From CAMDPA01 sp965223035 (GTDB lineage Bacteria > Pseudomonadota > Alphaproteobacteria > Rhizobiales > Hyphomicrobiaceae), in NCBI GenBank assembly GCA_965223035.1, contig OZ244980.1, positions 1,922,001-1,986,000 of the forward strand: a DNA stretch of 64,000 bases, written 5' to 3'. The translations under genes and the position numbers were made by a program. The notes beneath the pieces are model-generated. The model saw nothing but the letters and a program-made list of their open reading frames with translations, searched no databases and was not told the origin of the DNA. Below, in pieces: positions 44,603 to 53,503 of the stretch (its first letter is position 1; each line of letters starts with the position of its first letter).

Positions 44603-44995
44603 TCACTTCTCGCCGACGGCCTGCCCGAGCGCTCGCCCCGGGCGGCTAAACACTGCCGTGGGGCCTTCCACCACCCGACCCTTAGGCCGTTTCTCGTCTT
44701 GCCCGATGCCGGTCTCGATCACGACATCGACCGGGCCTCCGGTCATGATCAAATGCTCAACATCATCGCGCCTGATGAGCACAAGTCGGCGGCGGCCGTC
44801 GACATTGGCGTGATCGACGACCTCAAGGCGTTTCTGGGGCTTTGGTGCAAACAACGTGTTCGCCAGCCCGCTGCTCACGGACCCGGTGGCCAGATAGTCG
44901 CGCAGCAACATCGCACCCGCCACCACCAGGGTGGCGATGAACGCGATAAAGAACGCCCATGTCAGAATGGTGTACAAGGTGTCCCACATGGCCAT
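44603..44995 (-). CDS. FliO-like membrane protein
   Basis: About 130 residues with one N-terminal membrane segment (WDTLYTILTWAFFIAFIATL) and a small cytoplasmic domain, RLEVVDHANVDGRRRLVLIR then DDVEHLIMTGGPVDVVIETG, which is the FliO-like fold (export-apparatus assembly factor). Start is uncertain: ATG 44995 or 44989 put the helix at the N-terminus; a GTG at 45043 would add 16 residues. No flagellar genes are in the window; it is divergent from cckA. FliO-like proteins outside flagellar loci are known in Hyphomicrobiales, so a non-flagellar role is possible. Confidence 0.75.
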   Translation of the reverse strand: MAMWDTLYTILTWAFFIAFIATLVVAGAMLLRDYLATGSVSSGLANTLFAPKPQKRLEVVDHANVDGRRRLVLIRRDDVEHLIMTGGPVDVVIETGIGQDEKRPKGRVVEGPTAVFSRPGRALGQAVGEK

Positions 44996-45294
44996 CTCTG
45001 CGGCGTTCGCCGCCTCCTCGGTCGTGAGCCAAGCCGGTGCCACAGCTCGCTCGCCGCCATCCCCCCAAGAGAATCGGCGCGCATTTTAGTTTGCTGGCAC
45101 CACTCCCTATCTGCAAATTCTCGTGCCGTATAGACGAGAATTTCAACCGCTTTTTAACCCTGCTGACCGAAACCTTGCAGTTGACGCGATCGGTTGACGG
45201 GTGAGTTCGCCTGCGCCGTTCGCGCCAATGGGTAAACGTGGGTGCGAGCGACGCGTAAGGCGCTCGGGTCTCTGTAGGCACAGATAACAAGTTG

Positions 45295-47949
45295 ATGCGT
45301 AATAATCTTGCCGCGCTGTATGCAGCCGTAAATCCTGCGAATCGGCTAAGACTCGCCGTTATGAGCGAGGTCGAGGCGCGCCTGTTTCCACGATCCTCCT
45401 CCCGGGGACCGCGCCCGGAGGCGGGACGCAGTTCGTTTCCAGCACTGTTGGCGCTTGTCGTCCTTTGTGGGGCCAGCGTTTTGGCTTTGGTCGCTGCGCG
45501 CACCAGCGAGCCGCTGGGGCTGATCTTGCTGGCGGTGCTGGCAACGGTCGGCGTGTTCTTCCTGTTTGCGCTGGCGGCGGGCCACGTGCGGTTCGGGCAG
45601 GGCAGCGGCGACGAGGACCTGCTGCGGGGCATGATCGAAGCGGACGACGACGGGGTGCAGGTCACCGATTCCGGCGGGCGCGTCGTCGCGGAGAATGCCG
45701 CGTTTCGCCGCTTGGTCGGCGTTAGCGGATTAGGTGATGTCAACGCGCTGGAAACGCTGCTATCGCAACAGGTCGGGGGTGCGGAAGCCCTGTTTCGACT
45801 CAGTCGGGCGGCCGAACGCGGTGAAGCGTTGGTGGAGGAATTGATGGTGGGGGCCGCTGCTCGGTCCGCGGATGGCGCAGCGGCGGAGGTGGCACAGCGC
45901 TGGCTGAACTTGTCGGTTAAGCCGGTGGCCAATCCGGGCCGGCCAAATCGGCCGCCCTTGAAGATGTGGCGGGTGCGCGATGTCACCGTCGACCGGCAGC
46001 GGGAGGCGCAAAACGTTGGCGTCGTGAGCAGCCGGCTCGCGCGCTACATGCGTGCGCCGTTCGGCCTAGTGACGGCCAAACCGGACGGGGAAGTTACGTT
46101 CCTCAATGACCGCCTGAAACAGTGGCTCGGCTTCACTGGCGAAAGCTGGTCGGGCATCGGCTCCCTGCGCGATTTGGTGGCCGATGGCGGTGAGCATCTT
46201 TTGATGGCGATGACGACGGCGCCGCCAGCCGCTGTGGCCGCCGATGCCGGCGATTTACCGCAATGCTTGGATCTCGACCTGGTCGGAGAGGCGGGGCGTC
46301 GTTGGCCGGCAACGCTCGCCGTGGCCGCCAATTATGACTCGATCACGCTGACCGTGATCCCGCGCATCGAAGAAGGAACCGCGCCGGGCCGGTCCCGGGC
46401 GCAGTCGGAGCGACGCTTTTCACGCCTGTTCCGTTCGGCGCCGTTCGGCATTGCCGCGGTCGATGCCAGCGGTAACATCGTCAATGCCAATACCGCGTTC
46501 TGGCGGCTGATGCTGGATAATTCAACGCAGCGCGGTCCCAGCCTGGTCGACGTGTTGGCCAAGGGCGACACGGAAATTGCCGGTAACGTGGCAGCGGCCC
46601 TGGAGGCGGCGCGGCAGGGCAAGGCGAGTATTCCCACCTTTGAAGTGACGCTGACCAAGGAGGGAAGAAAGGGCAAGGACACCGAGCTGACCCGCCGGAT
46701 CTATGTGACCGCGCTGCCCAAGACCAAATCGGCCAGCGAGTTGGCGATCTTTTACGTGGTCGATGCGACGGAAGCAAAGGTGCTCGAGCATCGTATCGCG
46801 CAAGCCCTGAAAATGGAGGCGGTGGGCACCCTGGCCGGCGGCATCGCGCATGACTTCAATAATGTGCTGACCGCGATCATCGGGTTTTCCGATTTGTTGT
46901 TGCAGACCCACATGCCGGGCAATCCCTCGCACGGCCATATCAGATCTATCAAGTCGAGCGCGGATCGCGCGGCCGGTTTGGTGCGCCAGTTGCTGGCGTT
47001 CTCGCGCCGGCAGACGTTGCAGCCCAAGGTGCTGCTGATGAGCGAGGTGTTGACCGACCTCTCCACGTTGGTCAACCAGCTGCTGGGCGAGAAGATTGAG
47101 CTCAAGATCGTGTCGGGTCGCGACCTGTGGTACGTCAAAGCCGATCCCTCCGAGATCGAGCGCACGATCTTCAATCTGGTCGTCAACGCGCGCGATGCGA
47201 TGTTGCCGAAGGGCGGCAAGCTCATGCTGCGTACCCGCAATATTGGCGAGCGCGAGAGCCAGAAGCTGGAAGCGCAGGGCGTAGCGCGCGGCGAATACGT
47301 GCTGATCGAGGTCGAAGATACCGGTACAGGCATGACGCCTGAGGTGATGGCCAAGATCTTCGACCCGTTCTTCACCACCAAGGCGGTTGGCAAAGGAACC
47401 GGACTTGGTCTTGCCAGCGTGTACGGTATCGTCCAGCAGACCGGCGGCTATATCTTTCCGGACAGCACGCCCGGGGTCGGCACCACGTTTCGGGTCTATT
47501 TGCCGCGCTATCATGTCGAGGCAGACGAGGCGGCCCAGCCCGCCGCTGCGGCGGCCAAGCCACGTCAACGGGATCTGACCGGTTCGGGGCGCGTGCTGCT
47601 CGTGGAGGACGAGGACGCTGTACGGCGGTTCGCGGTGGCGGCGCTCAAGAGCAAGGGCTACGAGGTGCTGCAGGCCAGCGACGGCTTTGAGGCGCTGGAA
47701 GTCATGAAGCAAAACGGCAACCACGTCGACATCGTCGTCAGCGATGTGGTGATGCCGGAAATGGATGGGCCGACGCTGTTAAAAGAATTGCGCAAGCTCG
47801 ATCCCAAGCTCAAGTTTATCTTCGTTTCCGGCTATCCCGACGACGCCTTTAAGAACAACCTCGACCCCGACGCCGACTTCACCTTCATTCCGAAGCCCTA
47901 CAGCCTGGCGCAGATCGCCGCCAAGGTGAAGGAAGAGATCGGTCGCTAG
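45295..47949 (+). CDS. cckA: CckA-type hybrid sensor histidine kinase
   Basis: Cell-cycle kinase/phosphatase at the top of the CckA-ChpT-CtrA phosphorelay. 884 residues: two membrane helices (about 50-98), two or three PAS-like regions (about 110-500, e.g. AVDASGNIVNANTAFWRLML), HisKA with His519 (GGIAHDFNNVLTAIIGF), HATPase (NLVVNARDAMLPKGGKL, DTGTGM, GKGTGLGLASVYGIV) and a receiver domain with Asp817 (VVSDVVMPEMDG) and FIPKPYSLAQI at the end. The start is taken at ATG 45295; ATG 45361 is also possible. The TAG stop is the CTAG end of a family A element. Divergent from the FliO-like gene. Confidence 0.94.
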   Translation: MRNNLAALYAAVNPANRLRLAVMSEVEARLFPRSSSRGPRPEAGRSSFPALLALVVLCGASVLALVAARTSEPLGLILLAVLATVGVFFLFALAAGHVRFGQGSGDEDLLRGMIEADDDGVQVTDSGGRVVAENAAFRRLVGVSGLGDVNALETLLSQQVGGAEALFRLSRAAERGEALVEELMVGAAARSADGAAAEVAQRWLNLSVKPVANPGRPNRPPLKMWRVRDVTVDRQREAQNVGVVSSRLARYMRAPFGLVTAKPDGEVTFLNDRLKQWLGFTGESWSGIGSLRDLVADGGEHLLMAMTTAPPAAVAADAGDLPQCLDLDLVGEAGRRWPATLAVAANYDSITLTVIPRIEEGTAPGRSRAQSERRFSRLFRSAPFGIAAVDASGNIVNANTAFWRLMLDNSTQRGPSLVDVLAKGDTEIAGNVAAALEAARQGKASIPTFEVTLTKEGRKGKDTELTRRIYVTALPKTKSASELAIFYVVDATEAKVLEHRIAQALKMEAVGTLAGGIAHDFNNVLTAIIGFSDLLLQTHMPGNPSHGHIRSIKSSADRAAGLVRQLLAFSRRQTLQPKVLLMSEVLTDLSTLVNQLLGEKIELKIVSGRDLWYVKADPSEIERTIFNLVVNARDAMLPKGGKLMLRTRNIGERESQKLEAQGVARGEYVLIEVEDTGTGMTPEVMAKIFDPFFTTKAVGKGTGLGLASVYGIVQQTGGYIFPDSTPGVGTTFRVYLPRYHVEADEAAQPAAAAAKPRQRDLTGSGRVLLVEDEDAVRRFAVAALKSKGYEVLQASDGFEALEVMKQNGNHVDIVVSDVVMPEMDGPTLLKELRKLDPKLKFIFVSGYPDDAFKNNLDPDADFTFIPKPYSLAQIAAKVKEEIGR

Positions 47950-48056
47950 AGCAACCTGCCTTTCATCGGAATCGGAACGATCCTGATTAAAGGCGCGATG
48001 ATCTAGGGCAACCTGCTTTTAGTCGGGACCGGGAGAATTCCGACGAGATGCAAACA
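47947..48056. repeat. Family A hybrid hairpin plus decayed copy after cckA
   Basis: 47947-48006: CTAGAGCAACCTGCC to AAAGGCGCGATGATCTAG, a hybrid of the two hairpin types that abuts the cckA stop. 48007-48056 is a decayed hairpin (AACCTGCTTTTAGTCGG). Confidence 0.88.
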
Positions 48057-48240
48057 GCTGATCTGGGTGGTGGTCGTGGTCGGGTTACCGCCTCCGCAAC
48101 CGGCGCGCGGCAGCCATTTGGGTTGAGGTTGGTCCGCTGCGCGACAGGTGGCGGGCATCGCCGATGCTGTCGCTGCAGCCCTCCACTGCGCTTCCCGCCG
48201 GTGATGCTCCCGATCGAAGCGACCATCCGCTGGCCCGCCG

Positions 48241-48368
48241 GCTCAACCGTTTCGGTGTCAGCTAAAACCATCCCGCCCCTACCCGGCCACCGCTTGGCAC
48301 GCTTATGGGGGTGGCCCGGCGGGCAAAGCGGGCCGGCAAGACGATCCCGCCTTAGGCGGACAAGATCC
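48241..48368. repeat. Family B element, complete, reverse orientation
   Basis: AACCGTTTCGGTGTCAGC and TAAAACCATCCCGCCCC (reverse complement of the GGGATGGTTC end), central CCGGCCACC / GGTGGCCCGG, and ATCCCGCCTTAGGCGGACAA then GATCC. Confidence 0.82.
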
Positions 48369-48547
48369 AACGCGGCGTTCCAGTGCGCCCCACCGCTCGA
48401 TCATCTTCAACTTGGCGTTGGATCGCGACGCGAATCCCCCCAAGAGAATGACGCAAGCCGTGCCGCGAGCGGCGCGTCGTCAAATATTGACCTATGGGCG
48501 GTGGCATCGGCAGGTCAACACCGGTTGGAATGGCGCTGGACATATGA

Positions 48548-48562
48548 GAACAAATCGTGTAC
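48548..48562. promoter_or_regulatory. Candidate LexA (SOS) box upstream of recA
   Basis: GAAC-N7-GTAC, 46 bp upstream of the recA start. The alphaproteobacterial LexA box is GAAC-N7-GAAC (equivalently GTTC-N7-GTTC); seven of eight bases match. Position upstream of recA is where such a box is expected. Confidence 0.5.
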
Positions 48563-48607
48563 ATCAATCGCCATTGATGAGGCGGGGCTCCTACCATAGG
48601 GTGAGAC

Positions 48608-49738
48608 ATGACAAAGCCAGAGCTGCGGTTGATCGAGGGGGTTGAGATGGACAAGCAACGCGCGCTTGACGCAGCACTCGCTCATATCGAAAAGCACTTT
48701 GGTAAAGGCTCGATCATGCGTTTGGGCGCGCATGATAAGTCGATCGACGTGGAGGCAATTTCCACCGGCTCGCTTGGTCTTGACATCGCGCTTGGTATCG
48801 GCGGGCTGCCGCGCGGGCGCATCATCGAGATTTATGGTCCCGAATCGTCCGGCAAGACGACGTTGGCGTTGCACGTGGTGGCCGAGGCGCAAAAGCGCGG
48901 CGGAATCTGCGGCTTTGTCGATGCGGAGCACGCGCTCGACCCGGTCTACGCCCGAAAGCTCGGGGTCAACGTCGATGAACTGCTGATCTCCCAGCCGGAC
49001 ACCGGTGAACAAGCGTTGGAAATTACCGATACTCTGGTGCGTTCGGGCGCGATGGATGTGCTGGTCGTCGATTCAGTGGCCGCCCTGACGCCGCGGGCCG
49101 AGCTGGAAGGCGACATGGGTGACAGCTTGCCCGGACTGCAAGCACGCTTGATGAGCCAGGCGTTGCGCAAATTGACCGGGTCCATATCGAAATCGAAGTG
49201 CATGGTGATCTTCATCAATCAGATCCGCATGAAGATCGGCATTATGTTCGGCAACCCGGAGACCACGACCGGGGGTAATGCCCTCAAGTTTTATTCCTCA
49301 GTGCGCCTTGATATCCGCCGCATCGGTCAGATCAAAGAGCGCGATGAGGTGGTCGGCAACCAGACCAGGGTCAAGGTGGTCAAGAATAAGGTGGCGCCGC
49401 CCTTCAAGCAGGTCGAATTCGACATCATGTACGGGGAAGGCGTGTCGAAGGTGGGCGAGCTGATCGACCTGGGCGTCAAGGCGGGCATTGTCGACAAGTC
49501 TGGCGCGTGGTTCTCGTTCGATGGTGATCGCATTGGTCAAGGGCGCGAGAATGCCAAGGCGTTCTTGCGGGAGCACCCGGACGTTGCCGGCAATATCGAG
49601 CGGGCGGTGCGCGAGAATGCCGGCTTGATCGTTGATAAGATGCTGGCCCTGCCCGAAGGCGATGCTGAGGACGTGTCGGAGGACGCCGGTGCCGATGACG
49701 ATGTGGAGGTGGCCAAGGCCAGTCGCGGCAAGCGCTAG
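48608..49738 (+). CDS. recA: RecA recombinase
   Basis: ATP-dependent strand-exchange protein and SOS co-protease. 376 residues. N-terminal helix (DKQRALDAALAHIEKHFGKG), Walker A GPESSGKTT near residue 77, Walker B region VLVVDSVAALTPRAELEGDM, the loop-2 region FINQIRMKIGIMFGNPETTT, and an acidic C-terminus (AEDVSEDAGADDDVE). The start at 48608 is preferred since TKPELRLIEG resembles the N-terminus of rhizobial RecA; ATG 48647 is internal. The TAG stop is supplied by a family A element that begins there. Confidence 0.98.
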   Translation: MTKPELRLIEGVEMDKQRALDAALAHIEKHFGKGSIMRLGAHDKSIDVEAISTGSLGLDIALGIGGLPRGRIIEIYGPESSGKTTLALHVVAEAQKRGGICGFVDAEHALDPVYARKLGVNVDELLISQPDTGEQALEITDTLVRSGAMDVLVVDSVAALTPRAELEGDMGDSLPGLQARLMSQALRKLTGSISKSKCMVIFINQIRMKIGIMFGNPETTTGGNALKFYSSVRLDIRRIGQIKERDEVVGNQTRVKVVKNKVAPPFKQVEFDIMYGEGVSKVGELIDLGVKAGIVDKSGAWFSFDGDRIGQGRENAKAFLREHPDVAGNIERAVRENAGLIVDKMLALPEGDAEDVSEDAGADDDVEVAKASRGKR

Positions 49739-49875
49739 ATCATCGCGCCTGAAATCGGAACCGCAACGCCGATTCCAATTGCGCCGGTTCCGATTTAAGG
49801 CGCAAAGATGATCGCTCTTAAGGTGGTGAGCAACCTGTTTTTCATCGGGATCGTTGCCTGTGCGATGACAAGCAG
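49736..49875. repeat. Family A element supplying the recA stop
   Basis: CTAGATCATCGCGCC hairpin (long-loop form) with spacer GCTCTTAAGGTGGTGAG, then a decayed second hairpin (CAACCTGTTTTTCATCGGGA). The first TAG is the recA stop codon. Confidence 0.9.
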
Positions 49876-49890
49876 GGAGCTGCAGGTCTG

Positions 49891-49951
49891 CCCCGCCTTG
49901 GACGGGAGAGCCGGGTGGCACGGCGATTCCGCCTTAGGCGGAAATGATCTG
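49891..49951. repeat. Family B element, partial
   Basis: GCCGGGTGGCACGG then ATTCCGCCTTAGGCGGAAAT and GATCTGG, close to the CTAG end of other copies. Confidence 0.65.
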
Positions 49952-49974
49952 GTGCTGGGTGAGGCGGGACGGCA

Positions 49975-51423
49975 CTAACCTTCGGCCGCTTGATCGCGCA
50001 GCCGGGCCAGGCTTTCCTCCCGCCCGAGCGCGCCCATCACGTCGGCGATTGGCGGTGAGACCGTGGTCCCGGTCAGGGCGGCGCGCACCGGTTGGGCGAC
50101 TTTGCCGAGCTTGACGCCGGCGGTCTCGGCCTCGGTCCGCAGCAGCGCGTCCAGCGCCTCGGCCGGCCATTGCGGCAGCGCATCCAATTTGACGATCAGG
50201 CCGGCCAGCAGCGTCCGTGCGTCAGAATCGAGCTGTTTTTCGGCCTTTTCATCGAGCTTTAACGGGCGTTCGAGCACCAGGAAGCGCGCCCCGTCGACAA
50301 TGTCCTGCAGCGTTTTCGCGCGCTGCATCAGGGCCGGCAGGCAGCGATCGAGGCTCGCCCATCCGATCGCGTCGAGCCGGGCGGCCAGGGCAGGCCCCGC
50401 TTGCATCTCCGGCAGGGCTTGCTGCAGGCGCGTCTTGATCTCGGTGGGCGTTGCGGTGCGGATGTAGTGGCCGTTGAGGTCGGCCAGCTTGGCAAAATCG
50501 AAGCGGGCGGGGCTACGGCCGATGCCGTCAAGGTCAAACCACGCGACCATCTGTTCGGTCGAGAAGATTTCATCGTCGCCATGGCTCCAGCCCAGCCGGA
50601 CCAGATAATTGCGCAACGCCGCCGGCAGATAGCCCATCGCGCGATAGTCCTCGGTGCCCTGCGCGCCATGCCGTTTGGACAGCTTGGCACCGTCCGGTCC
50701 GTGGATCAGCGGCACGTGCGCAAACACCGGCAGCTGCCAGTCCAGCGCTTGGTAGATCTGGGATTGTCGGGCCGCGTTGGTGAGGTGGTCGACGCCACGG
50801 ATCACGTGCGTGACGCCCATATCGTGGTCGTCGACAACGACCGCGAAGTTATAGGTCGGAGCGCCGTCGCTGCGCAGGATGATAAGATCATCGAGGTCCT
50901 TGTTGGGGAACACGACGCGGCCTTGCACCTGGTCGTCCACCACCGTTTCGCCCTGGCGCGGCGTCTTGAGCCGGATCGCCGGCTCGATTCCGGGCGGTGC
51001 GTCGTTTGGGTCGCGGTCACGCCACAGACCGGAATAGGTGGCGACGCGGCCTTCCGCACGCGCCGCTTCGCGCATGGCGGCGAGCTCATCCGGCGTACAG
51101 TAGCAGCGATAGGCGAGACCGCGCGCGAGCAGCCCTTGGGCCACGGCGCGATGCCGGTCGGCGGCGCGATGCTGATAGATCGGCTCGCCGTCCCAGGCCA
51201 GCTCCAGCCACCGCAAACTGCCGAGGATTGCCTCGACATAGGCTTGTTTGGACCGTTCGCGGTCAGTGTCCTCGATGCGCAGCAGGAACTTGCCGCCGGT
51301 GTGGCGCGCGTACAGCCAATTGAACAATGCGGTGCGGGCACCACCGATATGCAGCGTGCCGGTCGGGGAGGGGGCAAAGCGCGTGACGACCGGCTGCGGT
51401 GATGGCTTGTGCGACGTCGACAT
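49975..51423 (-). CDS. gltX: Glutamyl-tRNA synthetase
   Basis: Class I aminoacyl-tRNA synthetase charging tRNA with glutamate. 482 residues from an ATG at 51423 (MSTSHKPSPQPVVTRFAPSP); an in-frame ATG lies at 51465. HIGH-type motif TGTLHIGGARTALFNW, LLRIEDTDRERS, YCTPDEL, VIRGVDHLTNAARQ, and KMSKS-type KLSKRHG. The C-terminal anticodon-binding part is complete. Alphaproteobacteria often carry two GltX proteins, one charging tRNA-Gln for transamidation; which this is cannot be told from sequence alone. Confidence 0.97.
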   Translation of the reverse strand: MSTSHKPSPQPVVTRFAPSPTGTLHIGGARTALFNWLYARHTGGKFLLRIEDTDRERSKQAYVEAILGSLRWLELAWDGEPIYQHRAADRHRAVAQGLLARGLAYRCYCTPDELAAMREAARAEGRVATYSGLWRDRDPNDAPPGIEPAIRLKTPRQGETVVDDQVQGRVVFPNKDLDDLIILRSDGAPTYNFAVVVDDHDMGVTHVIRGVDHLTNAARQSQIYQALDWQLPVFAHVPLIHGPDGAKLSKRHGAQGTEDYRAMGYLPAALRNYLVRLGWSHGDDEIFSTEQMVAWFDLDGIGRSPARFDFAKLADLNGHYIRTATPTEIKTRLQQALPEMQAGPALAARLDAIGWASLDRCLPALMQRAKTLQDIVDGARFLVLERPLKLDEKAEKQLDSDARTLLAGLIVKLDALPQWPAEALDALLRTEAETAGVKLGKVAQPVRAALTGTTVSPPIADVMGALGREESLARLRDQAAEG

Positions 51424-51470
51424 GCTCTCGGGCTCTGCGTGGTTCATGGCGCTGACGGGGTGCACGCTTG

Positions 51471-51593
51471 GATCAAGGCCGCCTCCGGCGGATCAGCCTG
51501 GCCGGCCTGCTTACCCGCCCGGCCACCCGCTCAGGCATGCCATGCGGCGGCCGGGCGGGGGAGCGGGATGGTGCCAGCTAAGCCTGAAACGCT
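51471..51593. repeat. Family B element, complete
   Basis: GATCAAGGCCGCCTCCGGCG at one end, GCCCGGCCACCC / GGCGGCCGGGCGGG in the middle, and GGGATGGTGCCAGCTAAGCC then TGAAACGCT at the other. Confidence 0.82.
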
Positions 51594-51662
51594 TAGCACA
51601 GCCCGCGCGCCGACACATCCCGGGCCTTCGAGATGGCTCAGACGCGAACCGCGGCGGCGCGC

Positions 51663-53105
51663 TTAGGGCGCCGGTAGGATCTTGCCCGGATTGAGCAAAT
51701 CGTTGGGGTCCAACGCGCGTTTGATGGCCCGCATCATGTCGAGGCCGGACCCGTGCTCGGCCGCCATGTACTTGATCTTGCCTTGGCCGATGCCATGCTC
51801 CCCGGTGCAAGTCCCATCGAGCCTGAGTGCGCGTGCGCCCAGCCGTTCCAAGAATTGTTCGACCCGCGCCCGGGCGCCATGATCATCGGGTTCGAACACG
51901 ACCGAGCAATGAAAGTTGCCGTCACCAGCATGTCCAGCAATCGGCGCTATCAGCCCCAACTCGGCAATGTCCGCTTGGGTCTCGCGCACTGCGTCTGCCA
52001 GGCGGGAAATGGGGACGCAGATGTCGGTGGCCAGAATCTCGGTGCCCGGCCAGGTGGTCTTGACCGCGAAATAGGCCTCATGTCGCGCTTTCCACAGCCG
52101 GCGCCGTTCCTCCTCGCGCTCGGCCCACTGGTAGTCCAGCGCGCCTTCCGCTTCGGCCAACGCCTGGAATTGAGCCACCGCATCCTTGGCGGCGACCTCG
52201 CTGCCATGGAACTCCAAGAACAACGTCGGCGTCTCGTTGAGGCTGAGCTTGGAATGCGTGTTGATGGCGCGGATCTGCAACTCGTCGATCAGCTCGATGC
52301 GGGCCACCCCAAGGCCGAGTTGAATGGCCTGGATCACCGCATTGCAGGCGCCTTCCATGTGGGTGAACTGGCAAACAGCCGCGAGCACGACCTCCGGTAT
52401 CCCGGCCAGGCGAACGGTCAATTCGGTAATGATGCCGAGGGTGCCTTCGGAGCCGACCAGCAGTCGGGTCAAGTCATAGCCGGCGGCCGACTTGCGCGCC
52501 CGGCCGGCGGTCTTGACCACCCGACCGTCGGCCAATACGGCCGTCACGTTGAGCACGTTCTCCCGCATGGTGCCATAACGCACGGCATTGGTGCCGGAGG
52601 CGCGGGTTGCGGCCATGCCGCCCAACGTGGCCTCTTCGGCGCCGGGATCGACGGCGAAGAACAATCCGGTATCGCGCAGCTGCTCGTTCAGGGCCCGTCG
52701 GGAAATGCCGGCCTCGACCACGCAATCCAGATCGCGCTCGTTGACCTTTAACAACCGGTCCATGCGCGAGAAATCCAGCGATAGCCCACCGCGGGGCGCA
52801 TTCACCTGCCCTTCGAGCGAGGTGCCGGCGCCGAACGGGATCAGCGGCACGCGATGCGTCGCCGCCACCTCGACGATCTGGCGCACCTCGTCGGTGCTTT
52901 CTACGAACAACACGGCGTCCGGTGGTTGATTGACGATCCAAGTCAATGTGTTGGCGTGTTGACGACGCAGCGCCTCGCTGGTCTGGAGGCGGTCGCCAAA
53001 CTGCTGGCGGAGGATGGTGATCGCGGTCTGGGTCGCGTTGGTGGCGGGCGTCGGCGTGGGCTGTCGATTGGTCGTCGCCGAGCGTCGGCGTGGATCAGCT
53101 GCCAT
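51663..53105 (-). CDS. FAD-binding D-lactate/glycolate dehydrogenase family protein
   Basis: 480 residues of the GlcD/D-lactate dehydrogenase (cytochrome) family. The FAD-binding PCMH domain carries VPLIPFGAGTSLEGQVNAPR, VDPGAEEATLGGMAATRASG and LLVGSEGTLGIITELTVRL; the C-terminal domain carries APIAGHAGDGNFHCSVVF and GTCTGEHGIGQGKIKYMAAE. The ATG at 53105 has GAGAGG six bases upstream. No GlcE/GlcF partners are adjacent, and the length fits the single-subunit D-lactate dehydrogenase type that passes electrons to cytochrome c or quinone. Confidence 0.93.
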   Translation of the reverse strand: MAADPRRRSATTNRQPTPTPATNATQTAITILRQQFGDRLQTSEALRRQHANTLTWIVNQPPDAVLFVESTDEVRQIVEVAATHRVPLIPFGAGTSLEGQVNAPRGGLSLDFSRMDRLLKVNERDLDCVVEAGISRRALNEQLRDTGLFFAVDPGAEEATLGGMAATRASGTNAVRYGTMRENVLNVTAVLADGRVVKTAGRARKSAAGYDLTRLLVGSEGTLGIITELTVRLAGIPEVVLAAVCQFTHMEGACNAVIQAIQLGLGVARIELIDELQIRAINTHSKLSLNETPTLFLEFHGSEVAAKDAVAQFQALAEAEGALDYQWAEREEERRRLWKARHEAYFAVKTTWPGTEILATDICVPISRLADAVRETQADIAELGLIAPIAGHAGDGNFHCSVVFEPDDHGARARVEQFLERLGARALRLDGTCTGEHGIGQGKIKYMAAEHGSGLDMMRAIKRALDPNDLLNPGKILPAP

Positions 53106-53503
53106 GATGGCCTCTCGCGATTGGGTGTGCAACTTTATGTCATAGTCAGCCGCGCGCTGACATCGACCGGCTTAACCCATCGCATGGGGTTGCTCGCGCG
53201 ACAATCCCGATCCAAAAGGGGCGTGCTTGAGCTGGCGCTTCATGGGCTGGGCGCGTCGCGGGCTGGGCGCTTCGTGGGCTGGACCTTGGGAAAACCGAAC
53301 GCCATGCCGTCTGGGGGCTGGTACCCGAAAGTCAGAGCTATAAGATCCCGCCAACCGCTGGTGTGTGGAGGTGGCTCGCCATCGATCAGCGACCGCGCCA
53401 GCATAACAGCGCCGGTTCAGGTGCCCGGTGATGGTTGGCCCCCAACGCGTAAACTTGGGCGTAAACTTGGGCGCAAACTTGGTTCAAAGAGGGTTTGGCG
53501 GAG
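53106..53503. other. Divergent promoter spacer with 12-bp tandem repeat
   Basis: Between the D-lactate dehydrogenase-like gene and a divergent gene. Holds a 12-bp tandem repeat (53448-53483). No gene. Confidence 0.5.
53448..53483. repeat. 12-bp tandem repeat, three units
   Basis: GCGTAAACTTGG twice, then GCGCAAACTTGG, ending 20 bp before the start of the downstream gene, so changes in unit number could affect its expression. Confidence 0.9.

Larger units (their letters stand above)
48057..48607. other. Spacer and promoter region upstream of recA
   Basis: Contains a reverse-oriented family B element (48241-48368) and a candidate LexA box (48548-48562). No gene supported. Confidence 0.55.
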
